Origin: Clostridium saccharobutylicum DSM 13864
GTDB taxonomy: Bacteria; Bacillota; Clostridia; Clostridiales; Clostridiaceae
Assembly: GCF_000473995.1 (NCBI RefSeq)
Contig: NC_022571.1
Location: 3,875,416-3,939,415 of the forward strand
Direction of reading: 5' to 3'
DNA: 64,000 bases
A model generated the notes under the pieces. The model made no database searches. It worked only from the letters and a program-made list of their open reading frames with translations, and was not told the origin of the DNA. This document shows, in pieces, positions 55,182-62,961 of the stretch. Within the stretch, counting starts at the first letter, position 1; every line of letters begins with the position of its first letter. Position numbers and translations under genes: made by a program.

Positions 55182-56054
55182 CTATTGTATAGGAAAATAA
55201 ATTTCAATCTGTGATTCTTCATTTTCAGCTCCTAAAAATTGCTCTGTGTAGCATTCTAAATCATCTCTCTCATCAATCTGAAAACTACTATTAGGCAGCC
55301 AAACACCCCAAATATAATGATATGTAGAAATCAAATTTTTTACTGTACCTTTGTGTATGAATTTAGCATACTTTCCACCACTAATTTCTTTTAACTTCAT
55401 ACCTTTTGGGACATTATTATCACTTGATGTTTCAATTCCTATAAATAAAGTAGCTTCACTATTTTTATTAAATGTATTTGGCAGACATGTACCACCTGTT
55501 TCATAAATACCATACCTATTATTATTCATTGAAATATAATTTTGCTTTACCAGTTGAGTGTTAAACTTTTCCCACATTTTAAGTGTGTTGTTATTCTCAA
55601 TACTCATATCAACTCTAAACCCAGCAACAAATTTAGGCTCAAATGTTACGATTTCTGGTGACAAATTTACATAATTCCATTCAGTCATTTTGTTAATTTG
55701 CATAGGCTGATGGTTTCCAATCAACGTGTCAATCCCATTTTTTCTGTATTGTGTCGGTGTAATGCCATATCTCTTTCTAAAGGCTCTTGTAAAACTTTCA
55801 GCTGACTCGAAATATAGTGAGATTGCTATATCTAAAATTTTCTTATTACTATATATAAGGTCATATGTAGCTTGAGTCAATCTCCGACTTCTTATATAGC
55901 TACCAATAGTTTCTCCCATCACCGCTTGAAAATAACGGTGAAAATGATAATAAGAATAGGAAACTGCAGTGGCAACTGATTCTACAGTCAAAGGCTCATA
56001 CAAATTCGTTTCAATAAATATAATTGCTCTACCAATAATTTGCTTATCTTTCAA
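55182..56054 (-). CDS. AraC family regulator with GyrI-like effector domain
   Basis: A 290-residue regulator. Residues about 1-105 carry two AraC helix-turn-helix motifs (LTVESVATAVSYSYYHFHRY and ISLYFESAESFTRAFRKRYG, ITPTQYRK). Residues about 135-290 are a GyrI-like/AraE-type effector domain that binds hydrophobic drugs in relatives (ATLFIGIETSSDN, GKYAKFIHKG, DLECYTEQF, IEIYFPI). The TTG at 56054 is chosen since GAGGAGGAG lies 7-9 bases upstream; it starts 16 bases after the hydrolase stop, so both form an operon. Confidence 0.88.
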   Translation of the reverse strand: MKDKQIIGRAIIFIETNLYEPLTVESVATAVSYSYYHFHRYFQAVMGETIGSYIRSRRLTQATYDLIYSNKKILDIAISLYFESAESFTRAFRKRYGITPTQYRKNGIDTLIGNHQPMQINKMTEWNYVNLSPEIVTFEPKFVAGFRVDMSIENNNTLKMWEKFNTQLVKQNYISMNNNRYGIYETGGTCLPNTFNKNSEATLFIGIETSSDNNVPKGMKLKEISGGKYAKFIHKGTVKNLISTYHYIWGVWLPNSSFQIDERDDLECYTEQFLGAENEESQIEIYFPIQ

Positions 56055-56070
56055 TACAGTCTCCTCCTCT

Positions 56071-57180
56071 TTAATAGGTAATATTATAAAAATCTTTTCC
56101 AGCCTTTTCACAAGGAAGATTCACTATAATTTCTTGCTCTTGTAATTTTTCTACAATAAAAGTTTTCCAGTCATTAGCTTGCGGTGAACCAAAGGTCATT
56201 TCTATTTTTTTCTCAGTTGTATTAAACAACATAGAACGTAAAGTTCCAAAAAATTCTGGATAATAGTGACAGCACAATCCTTGTGGATAAGGTGTTGACA
56301 GTATATTCTTTAAATCTTTTACTGATATCTTTTCTTTTTCCGAAAACATTTTTTCTATTACTTGATAACGAATTACCGAGTTCTCAATCAACATCTTTTC
56401 ATATGGCTTTATTTCTTGCAAGACTGCATGGTTTGTAGAAATTAGAAAGTTCTGCTTGGAGTCATTATCTAAGATGCGATATGCTTTATGACCATCTATA
56501 CATTGCAATAAGGCAATTTTATTATTACTGTCAGCAAGCATTAAATTTATATTATATCCAATAGGTGCATCCATTGCCCAAACAATAGCTTCCTCAACAT
56601 TTTTGCAGTTTTCCAAAATACTTCGAATAACAACCCAAAAAGAAAAACCAGTTACACCTGCTTTCTGTCCTCCCTGAAAGTTACCAACAGGCAATCCATT
56701 ACTAGCTTTGCAAGCTGCTAACCCATATTCATTCATTCCATCGCATCGTCCAAATAAATTGAGTGTAGAACCAATGTAACGATATTTTCCCATAATAGCT
56801 GTGTATGCAAAACACATTTCTTCCATTTCATCATTAAAATCATAGTTACGTGCCATCAAAGTGTGTCCAGTCTCAATCTTATTTGAAACAGCAGACATCA
56901 AACTACACCCACGCTCTAAATATGTCATTGCATAAAAAATCGCTTGTTCTTTCGAAATTCCGACTGTATCTGCAAATCCTTTGATTTCCTCGTTTACACC
57001 ACTGCAATATAAGTTAAGCAAATTGAATATCTCTGCTAATTTACTTTGTGGATAAGCCTTAGGTGGCAAAATCACCTTTTTCAATAAATCAGGTTGTGAT
57101 AAAACCCAGTTACCAATCTGTGTTCCAACTTCATAACTTGTTCCCACAAAATTTTTTAAGTACGCCTTTGTTTTTTTCAT
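56071..57180 (-). CDS. C45-like / linear amide C-N hydrolase
   Basis: A 369-residue N-terminal-nucleophile-type enzyme related to acyl-CoA:6-aminopenicillanic acid acyltransferase (peptidase C45) and choloylglycine hydrolases. The nucleophile is the cysteine in ERGCSLMSAV (about residue 88), followed by TGHTLMARNYDF and the conserved LFGRCDGMNEYGLAACKAS (about 135-153). These enzymes self-cleave to expose the cysteine and hydrolyse or transfer amides. The substrate is unknown. ATG 57180 is preferred (GAGGTG upstream). It is co-transcribed with the AraC-type gene. Confidence 0.8.
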   Translation of the reverse strand: MKKTKAYLKNFVGTSYEVGTQIGNWVLSQPDLLKKVILPPKAYPQSKLAEIFNLLNLYCSGVNEEIKGFADTVGISKEQAIFYAMTYLERGCSLMSAVSNKIETGHTLMARNYDFNDEMEEMCFAYTAIMGKYRYIGSTLNLFGRCDGMNEYGLAACKASNGLPVGNFQGGQKAGVTGFSFWVVIRSILENCKNVEEAIVWAMDAPIGYNINLMLADSNNKIALLQCIDGHKAYRILDNDSKQNFLISTNHAVLQEIKPYEKMLIENSVIRYQVIEKMFSEKEKISVKDLKNILSTPYPQGLCCHYYPEFFGTLRSMLFNTTEKKIEMTFGSPQANDWKTFIVEKLQEQEIIVNLPCEKAGKDFYNITY

Positions 57181-57398
57181 TAAAAACACCTCATCTTTCA
57201 CAAAAATTATAAGATAAGGTAAAATAATATACTTGATATTTTCTGCGACTTTTTATCTGATTTGTTATTCAAATTATAATTTGTCTGCTTGGTTAAACAA
57301 ATCAAATGCACATATAAATATTATATAACTTTTCGCGAACTTTTTATAATCTTCACCTTTGCTTATTAAATCTAAAGAAACTTATGATCTTTTTCTAA

Positions 57399-57420
57399 TC
57401 TACAAATTGGAATTTGTAGA
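57399..57420. repeat. 22-bp perfect palindrome
   Basis: TCTACAAATT-GG-AATTTGTAGA lies in the 300-base gap between the MerR gene end and the hydrolase start, about 220 bases upstream of the hydrolase. There is no T-run, so it is more like a protein-binding site than a terminator. The rest of the gap 57181-57481 shows no gene. Confidence 0.45.
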
Positions 57421-57481
57421 GAAATAATTTAAAAGTTAATCATTAAACGCTTAGAGTTTTAAAGTTATCTCTCTTTATAAT

Positions 57482-58240
57482 CTATAATTTCCTCTTTTTA
57501 CTTTCGCAATAGAAGTTTATAGCCTCATTGATATACTGTGCTAAATCATCATCAATGCTATTGATATATGTCTTAAATCGCTCATCCTCTACATACATCG
57601 ATGCTAAGCACTGCAATATTTCATTAGTGCAATTATAATAATTTTCTGTAATATAGTTTTGCCACAATGAAATAAGGTGCTGAACTTTTTTACAACTTGG
57701 AGGTGATTCCATGCACTCTGCAATCTCTCCGAAAATTTTCTTTGCTGCTTTATCAATATCAGGAAATTCATTATTGCGCTTAGATTGTTTTTCTTCAAAT
57801 TCTTTATATGCCTGTGTATTTTTCCAACGCTTTAAAACTTCCTCATGATATTCCTTTTGTTTAGCAATAATGCTCGATTCATCAAATTCTGAAAAGCTTA
57901 AATTTGAATCTCCTTCTAATTTAGAATCTACAAGTTTTATTAACTCTTCAATACGTTTCTTCTTGAGAATCAATATTTCTTTATGGTTTTCTAAAGCTCT
58001 TCTCTTGTCAAACTGAGGATTGTGAATAATATCTTTTATCTGCTTTAATTCAAATCCAATTTCTTTTAAAAACATTATTTGCTGTAAAGTTTCAACATCT
58101 TCATTGCTATAAAGTCTATATCCTGCTTGATAATTGTCTGATGGCTTTAAAAGATTTATTTCATCATAATAATGCAGTGCTCTAACAGTAATGCCTGTTA
58201 GCTTTGCTACTTCATTTACCATTTTAAGCTGACTCTTCAT
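57482..58240 (-). CDS. MerR family regulator with TipAS-type domain
   Basis: A 252-residue regulator. Residues about 7-75 form the MerR winged helix (NEVAKLTGITVRALHYYDEI, SDNYQAGYRLYSNEDVETL), followed by a dimerisation coiled coil and a helical TipAS-like ligand domain (about 110-250, with YHEEVLKRWKNTQAYKEFEE). TipA relatives bind thiopeptide or other drugs and activate promoters with long spacers. The start lies inside the end of the DUF2268 gene (17-base overlap), so the two are an operon. Confidence 0.88.
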   Translation of the reverse strand: MKSQLKMVNEVAKLTGITVRALHYYDEINLLKPSDNYQAGYRLYSNEDVETLQQIMFLKEIGFELKQIKDIIHNPQFDKRRALENHKEILILKKKRIEELIKLVDSKLEGDSNLSFSEFDESSIIAKQKEYHEEVLKRWKNTQAYKEFEEKQSKRNNEFPDIDKAAKKIFGEIAECMESPPSCKKVQHLISLWQNYITENYYNCTNEILQCLASMYVEDERFKTYINSIDDDLAQYINEAINFYCESKKRKL

Positions 58241-59144
58241 TCCAAAAACCCTCTATTTCTTTTACAATATCACTTGCAGGTGTTAATGTAGCTTCTACAA
58301 TTGATTTTCCTGTCTTTTTTAGGTAATACTTTATCATATGATAACCACAGGCATAACCTGCGCAATAAGGCATTCCTTGAGGAAAAAATCCTTGCAACTG
58401 TGCAAGTTCATCACCCCAAAGATAAGCTGAAATATTATCAAAGCCTGTTACATCTAAAGCATCTTTAATAATTGGCTTAATATAATTATTAAGGGTATCC
58501 ATATCAATCTTACTTACCCAAGGTCCAACCATATCTTCACCAAACATTGAAGTTGCAAAATTTTCAGCAAGCCCTTCACAAACAATCATTTCTCCTAATG
58601 TAATATCATTCTTCCACTTCTCAAACTGAAAATGTACATTATGATTACATTCATGAGCTAAGGCAACTGGGATTCTGCTGATAGTATATTCATTTGGAAC
58701 AAGAGATACTAAAATATATCCAGGAATCCCCCCGTCACCAAGATAACCATCACTCAATGATAGGTATGGACTTTTAGGATTACCAAGCATGATAGAAAAC
58801 ATATAATCTTTTACCGGCAATTCATACCCTGCTTTTGTAAAACGCTCTAAGCAATTTTCAATAGTTTTCCTACAAGTTTCCCATAATACATCATTTGAAA
58901 TTAAATTACTCCTTTCATCTTGAGTTTCATTCACTTCTGATGGTGGTAAGTAGCCAAGCATATTGCTTGCCATAACTACATCATAGCCACCTTTTTTAGG
59001 AGATTTAAGAGGTACATTAATACATGACCATTTAAATTCAAAAGGTTTTGCTATTTCATAACGATAAATATCATCTCGTTTTTCTTCTGGTGAATTCATC
59101 ATTTTTTTGTAAATTTCATCTGAACGTAATAATGTAATATTCAT
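58224..59144 (-). CDS. DUF2268-type putative zinc protease
   Basis: A 306-residue protein with the zinc motif HECNHN (HExxH, about residues 164-168) in ALAHECNHNVHFQ and a downstream CEGLAENFATSMFGE that supplies the third ligand region; this is the DUF2268 family of predicted metalloproteases. No signal peptide is present. GAGGAG precedes the ATG. It is transcribed with the TipA-type regulator from a promoter with a 19-bp spacer. Confidence 0.8.
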   Translation of the reverse strand: MNITLLRSDEIYKKMMNSPEEKRDDIYRYEIAKPFEFKWSCINVPLKSPKKGGYDVVMASNMLGYLPPSEVNETQDERSNLISNDVLWETCRKTIENCLERFTKAGYELPVKDYMFSIMLGNPKSPYLSLSDGYLGDGGIPGYILVSLVPNEYTISRIPVALAHECNHNVHFQFEKWKNDITLGEMIVCEGLAENFATSMFGEDMVGPWVSKIDMDTLNNYIKPIIKDALDVTGFDNISAYLWGDELAQLQGFFPQGMPYCAGYACGYHMIKYYLKKTGKSIVEATLTPASDIVKEIEGFWNEESA

Positions 59145-59164
59145 ATTATCATCTCCTCAACATC

Positions 59165-59195
59165 AATATACACTATTACGCAACGTGAGAGTCAA
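59165..59195 (-). promoter_or_regulatory. MerR-type promoter of the DUF2268 operon
   Basis: Minus strand TTGACT (59195-59190) and TATATT (59170-59165) are 19 bases apart. The spacer CTCACGTTGCGTAATAGTG has a partial dyad around ACG-TTG-CGT. Long spacers are the mark of MerR-activated promoters, and the operon's second gene encodes a MerR regulator. Confidence 0.7.
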
Positions 59196-59299
59196 CATAT
59201 CTTACAGTTAATTTTTCTACTCACTAATTTTCACCTCCAAGATTAAAAAACTATAATTTCAGATAATTTTTTAATTGCAAAAATATTTTTAACCAGCAA

Positions 59300-59418
59300 T
59301 TATTCATATGCGTCGTCTATAACCCAATGAACTTCACAAAATAATTGAAGCTGAAAATATGATTCACAATCAGAAATGTTTCTTAAACTTGCATGCAATT
59401 CTTTTGTAAAATAAAACT
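59300..59418 (-). pseudogene. Short gene fragment after the MerR gene
   Basis: An open frame without a proper start reads FTKELHASLRNISDCESYF then QLQLFCEVHWVIDDAYE before TAA. It looks like a real protein C terminus rather than random sequence but I do not recognise the family. It abuts the MerR gene stop. Confidence 0.3.
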
Positions 59419-59802
59419 CTACCTCATCAATTTATTACTATCTCTTTCATCTATTGATGTTTTGTAAAAATCAATTTTATCATTTAATTTTTGAAGATTT
59501 TCATTAGCTTTACTAATTTCTTTTTTTAAAGCAGTTCTATGTTTTATAAGCATCTCCATTCTTTCAATCATAGTACAATCCCCCATAGCGCGCATCTTTG
59601 CATATTTTTGGATTTCTTTAATAGGCATTTTAGTTTCTTTTAATCTTTTTATAAATTCTATCCACGCAACATCTTTTTCACAATAATATCGTCTTCCATT
59701 TTCTTTACGTTCTGGAGTAATTAAGCCTTCCTTTTCATAGTAACGTAATGTATCTATGCTTAGATTAGTAATCTTCGAAAATTCTCCAATTGAATAATTC
59801 AT
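59419..59802 (-). CDS. MerR family transcriptional regulator
   Basis: A 127-residue regulator: winged helix YSIGEFSKITNLSIDTLRYY, EKEGLITPERKENGRRYYCE (about 2-42), then KRLKETKMPIKEIQKYAKMR and a dimerisation coiled coil. There is no extended ligand domain. The ATG at 59802 is chosen since AAGGAG lies 9 bases upstream; the frame extends to 59826. It is divergent from the short-chain dehydrogenase, whose promoter carries a MerR-type operator, as in many MerR-reductase pairs. Confidence 0.88.
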   Translation of the reverse strand: MNYSIGEFSKITNLSIDTLRYYEKEGLITPERKENGRRYYCEKDVAWIEFIKRLKETKMPIKEIQKYAKMRAMGDCTMIERMEMLIKHRTALKKEISKANENLQKLNDKIDFYKTSIDERDSNKLMR

Positions 59803-59820
59803 GTTTAAATTCTCCTTGTA

Positions 59821-59953
59821 AGACACAATAAAAAAATAAGAAGTTCAATTTATCATAAATATTTTTTATCAAGTAAAGATGTAGATCAACCTCATAGTGA
59901 GCCTATTAATCCAATCTGCGACCAGATTGACTTGTTATTTTTTTATTGTGCCT
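59821..59953. repeat. Palindromic element, family B copy B3 (133 bp)
   Basis: Ends AGACACAATAAAAAAATAAG and, read inwards from the right, AGGCACAATAAAAAAATAAC are complementary. The inside is longer than in B1/B2 and contains CAATCTGCGACCAGATTG, a separate hairpin. It lies between the MerR gene and the dehydrogenase promoter, so it may separate the two. Confidence 0.68.
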
Positions 59954-59971
59954 AAATATTAAAATTAGTAC

Positions 59972-60002
59972 TTGACCTGGAGTTAACTCCACATTATATA
60001 AT
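59972..60002 (+). promoter_or_regulatory. MerR-type promoter of the dehydrogenase gene
   Basis: TTGACC (59972-59977) and TATAAT (59997-60002) with a 19-base spacer that contains the perfect palindrome TGGAGTTAACTCCA (59978-59991). CTTGACCTGGAGTTAACTCC is the classical signature of MerR-regulated reductase promoters. The divergent MerR gene is the expected regulator. Confidence 0.88.
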
Positions 60003-60034
60003 TCCAATATAGCATATAAATAGGAGTGATTCAA

Positions 60035-60829
60035 ATGAATGGAAAAGAAAAATATACAGTTATTACAGGGGCAAGTTCAGGAATAGGATATGAAACTGCA
60101 AAAGCATTTGCAAAACGTGGCAAGAATTTAGTTATAGTTGCACGTAGCAAAGAAAATTTAGAAAAGTTAAAAGAAGAGATTTTAAATGAAAACCCTTCTT
60201 TAGATGTAATAGTTAAATGTGTTGATTTATCTGTAATATCAAATGTACATCAACTTTATAAAGAATTGGAACAATATCACATTGAAACATTAGTCAATAA
60301 TGCAGGCTTTGGTAACTATTCTAGCGTAGCTGATCAAAACTTAGAAAAGATTGAAACCCTGCTCCGATTAAACATAGAAGCTTTAGTAATATTATCATCG
60401 CTGTTTGTGCGTGATTATAAAGATGTTCAAGGTTCAAAGCTTATAAATATTTCTTCTAATGGTGGATACATTATTGTACCAAATGCTGTTACATATTGTG
60501 CAAGCAAATTCTTCGTAAGTACATTTACTGAAGGACTAGCAAGAGAATTAAAAGACTGTAACGCAAAACTACAAGCAAAAGTGCTTGCACCAGCAGCTAC
60601 CAAAACAAACTTCGGGAACATGGCTAATAATGTAGAAGGATATGATTATGACAAGTCTTTTGGTACTTACCATACTAGTAAACAAATGGCTGATTTTTTA
60701 CTAAAATTATATGATAGCAATGAGGTAGTTGGTATAGTTAACAGAGAATCTTTTGAATTTGAATTAAGTTCTCCACTCTTCAATTATTCAGGGAATCCAA
60801 AAAATAATCAAAAATGTTCTACATTGTAG
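60035..60829 (+). CDS. Short-chain dehydrogenase/reductase
   Basis: A 264-residue SDR of the classical type: cofactor motif TGASSGIG (about 11-18), NNAG (about 89-92), catalytic serine in NISSNGG, and Tyr-x-x-x-Lys in YCASKF (about 153-158). It reduces an unknown carbonyl substrate with NAD(P)H in the cytoplasm. The ATG at 60035 follows TAGGAGTG; a GTG at 60026 lies within that site. Expression is probably activated by the divergent MerR protein. Its 3' end is duplicated at 50730-50813. Confidence 0.92.
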   Translation: MNGKEKYTVITGASSGIGYETAKAFAKRGKNLVIVARSKENLEKLKEEILNENPSLDVIVKCVDLSVISNVHQLYKELEQYHIETLVNNAGFGNYSSVADQNLEKIETLLRLNIEALVILSSLFVRDYKDVQGSKLINISSNGGYIIVPNAVTYCASKFFVSTFTEGLARELKDCNAKLQAKVLAPAATKTNFGNMANNVEGYDYDKSFGTYHTSKQMADFLLKLYDSNEVVGIVNRESFEFELSSPLFNYSGNPKNNQKCSTL

Positions 60830-60839
60830 ATACACAACT

Positions 60840-60898
60840 TTGGCTTTAAAGTTATGTGGTAACTTACCGAAAGTAATGGGAGTGTTTTACTCGGTTGC
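60840..60898. repeat. Half copy of the large palindrome family (A8)
   Basis: TTGGCTTTAAAGTTATGTGG, TAACTTACCGAAAG and ACTCGGTTGCTA match the left arm of the variant copies at 8155 and 50826. No right arm follows; instead the sequence runs into an Lrp-type gene fragment. It begins right after the dehydrogenase stop. Confidence 0.6.
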
Positions 60899-61012
60899 TA
60901 TTTATTAAAAGTCAACTGCTCTAACATGGATGAAATTAATTTATTGCTTGATAGCATTATGGAATATGGTACTTATAGATTAAATTTATCAACTTCTGCA
61001 ATAAAACAATAA
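60899..61012 (+). pseudogene. C-terminal fragment of an Lrp/AsnC-type regulator
   Basis: The frame reads YLLKVNCSNMDEINLLLDSI then MEYGTYRLNLSTSAIKQ before TAA. Lrp/AsnC ligand domains have the same series (YLLKV..xDMEELxxFLDxI..GxTxTxxxLST). The N-terminal helix-turn-helix is missing and the fragment joins directly to the half palindromic element, so a rearrangement removed the rest. Confidence 0.6.
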
Positions 61013-61081
61013 AGATTATTTAGGTAAATATAATTTTATATTTATGAAATATTAAAATTTAAAATAAACTCATCTTACTCA

Positions 61082-61110
61082 TTGACATTTATTGGTAATA
61101 GAATTATTAT
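61082..61110 (+). promoter_or_regulatory. Orphan consensus promoter
   Basis: TTGACA (61082-61087), 17-base spacer, TATTAT (61105-61110). No coding region follows; a strong terminator lies about 90 bases downstream. Confidence 0.65.
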
Positions 61111-61116
61111 AAATAG

Positions 61117-61247
61117 AGAAACAATGATGTTTAAATAATACCTAATTAATATTTTACTGATCAAATGATAATTATTTACTTTTATAAAATATGAAATAAA
61201 AACGGACAATGGAGTCTTAAATGAATATCTTCCTTGTCCGTTTTTAT
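61117..61247 (+). ncRNA. Candidate small RNA (about 130 nt)
   Basis: A near-consensus promoter at 61082-61110 and an intrinsic terminator at 61198-61245 enclose about 130 bases without a plausible gene (only a 4-codon ATG frame). This is the arrangement of an independently transcribed small RNA. The start at about 61117 is inferred from the -10 box. No known RNA family is recognised. Confidence 0.45.
61198..61245 (+). terminator. Intrinsic terminator of the candidate small RNA
   Basis: AAAAACGGACAA (61198-61209) and TTGTCCGTTTTT (61234-61245) form a perfect 12-bp stem that can extend with GGA/TCC; the T-run is part of the 3' arm and is followed by ATATTT. Confidence 0.85.
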
Positions 61248-61302
61248 ATTTATAAAAAATATTAAAATATGCTTAAGTTCTATAATTAAAGCAACATTAA
61301 TT

Positions 61303-61583
61303 ATAGATATCCAAATCAAGAATTAGACTTATGTGGTGAATAACCGAAATCAGAAATATTTTTGTTACGTAGGACTATGAAAATATCGCTGAAAGGTTCT
61401 AAATAGATGGTTGCATCCACTTTAGCCTGTTCCCACTGTTCAGTGTGACAGGCTAAAGTGGAACAACCATCTATTAATAACCTTAAGCAGCTCATTTTTA
61501 AAGGCCTACTACACAAAAGTATTTCCGATTTCTAGTGGAGATATTAACCACAAATAAGTCTACTTCTTAAATTAGATATCTAT
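61303..61583. repeat. Large palindromic element, complete copy (A3, 281 bp)
   Basis: Ends ATAGATATCCAAATCAAGAA and, read inwards from the right, ATAGATATCTAATTTAAGAA are complementary. Both arms continue with TAGACTTAT, GTGGT, an AGAAAT and TTTTTGT segment and ATAGATGGTTG to an apex where CCACTTTAGCCTG pairs with CAGGCTAAAGTGG (61417-61429 and about 61450-61462). The core ACTTATGTGGTGAATAACCG is present. It lies between the candidate small RNA and the protease gene. A minus-strand frame inside it is a by-product. Confidence 0.8.
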
Positions 61584-61815
61584 CACGCACATTAAAAAAA
61601 TAAAATAGGGGGATAATCAAAATTATTAACAAACTTAAAAATATCAAATTATCAAAAATAATTATTATATAAGTTCTAATTAATAAAACTTATAGTTAGT
61701 AAGATTACTAATTGAATATTTATAAAAATACAAATTCAGGTTTGATAAACAATATTTTTAGAAATTATATATTTAAGTTTTAATTATAGAATTAAGAAAT
61801 TAGGGGGTAATGGGA

Positions 61816-62664
61816 ATGAAGTTTAAAAAAATCAGTATTAAAATTGTATCATGTTTACTTTTCGTATTTGTATCATTGATAACAGGTCAAAGCTCGTCTG
61901 CAAAAACCTTACATCCAACAGGATTAAATCATCTGCATGAAAAAATATCAGGTATTAAAAAAGTAGAAAGCCCTGAAAGTAAAATACAATTACCATCACA
62001 AATTGATTTATCTTCTAAATTTCCCAAAGTTACAGATCAAGGAAGTTTAGGAAGCTGTGTTACATTTGCCATAGGATATGCAGACAAGAGTTATGAGGAA
62101 GGTGTTAAATTAAATTGGCGCTTAAATACAAATGCTCATTTATTCAGTCCAGCATATATTTACAGTCAAATACATCTTACAGATGATCCTGATGGTGGTG
62201 GAGCTGACTTTTCTGATGCATTCAATCTTTTAAAGACACAAGGATGTACAACATTAGCTGATATGCCTTATGATGGTAGTGAATATGCTTGGGAGATTAC
62301 ACCTACAGATGAGCAAATAGCTAATGCAGCTAAATATAAAACAAAAAGCTGGGGACAACTTCCAGATGGAAATTATAATGCAATAAAAGCACAACTTGCA
62401 AATGGAAATCCAGTTGTTATTGGTATACCTGTATATCCAGACTTTGATAATTTAAATGCTAGTAATCCAATTTATGATAAGGTCTATGGTGAAAATAGAG
62501 GTGGTCACGCATTATGTGTAGTTGGTTATGATGATAGTAAGAAAGCCGTAAAAATTATTAATTCTTGGGGAACAAATTGGGGTATTAATGGATACGGATG
62601 GATTAGCTATAATTTGATACAAAGTCAAGGTATAGAAGCATATGTAATGACAGATGCTAACTAG
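61816..62664 (+). CDS. Secreted papain-like cysteine protease (C1A family)
   Basis: A 282-residue protein with a signal peptide (about 1-29, MKFKKISIKIVSCLLFVFVS, cleavage after SSA), a short propeptide-like region and a C1A domain. Visible catalytic residues are Gln and Cys in DQGSLGSCVTFA (about 75-85), His in GGHALCVVGYDD (about 231) and Asn in INSWGTNWG (about 250). DFSDAFNLLKTQGC is also typical. The enzyme is exported and degrades protein outside the cell. The ATG at 61816 has AGGGGG 8 bases upstream; 61810 is too close. A terminator follows. Confidence 0.9.
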   Translation: MKFKKISIKIVSCLLFVFVSLITGQSSSAKTLHPTGLNHLHEKISGIKKVESPESKIQLPSQIDLSSKFPKVTDQGSLGSCVTFAIGYADKSYEEGVKLNWRLNTNAHLFSPAYIYSQIHLTDDPDGGGADFSDAFNLLKTQGCTTLADMPYDGSEYAWEITPTDEQIANAAKYKTKSWGQLPDGNYNAIKAQLANGNPVVIGIPVYPDFDNLNASNPIYDKVYGENRGGHALCVVGYDDSKKAVKIINSWGTNWGINGYGWISYNLIQSQGIEAYVMTDAN

Positions 62665-62674
62665 AAATTAAAAA

Positions 62675-62710
62675 AGTTGATAGTTTTGTTTTTACACAAA
62701 ACTATCAACT
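62675..62710 (+). terminator. Intrinsic terminator of the protease gene
   Basis: A 15-bp perfect stem, AGTTGATAGTTTTGT (62675-62689) and its complement (62696-62710), with a 6-base loop, 10 bases after the stop. An A-run before and a T-poor tail after make it stronger for minus-strand transcripts, so it may serve both directions. Confidence 0.78.
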
Positions 62711-62961
62711 CTTCAAATTTTCTTATCGAAAACAAAGCACATTAATAATCGAGTAACTTTTTTAAATAATTAGCCTACGTTTCTAATGACATATAATATA
62801 TATTAGATTTTTTAATTACATAATTTCCATTCTCTAACTTCATTTCTGAAATCTAATTTTAAACCTTATATTTTTTATTAATAATTATGTTTTTATCAAA
62901 ATTAGAATCAATACTAAAGTTAAAGTTTATGCATTTGTATTGATGTAGTTATTACATCACT
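62711..62961. other. AT-rich spacer between convergent genes
   Basis: About 250 bases between the protease terminator and the pectate lyase stop. No gene or clear regulatory structure is seen. Confidence 0.4.

Noticed and set aside
61316..61516. Small minus-strand gene between the dehydrogenase and the protease
   Set aside because: It lies completely within a palindromic element and repeats its inverted arms.
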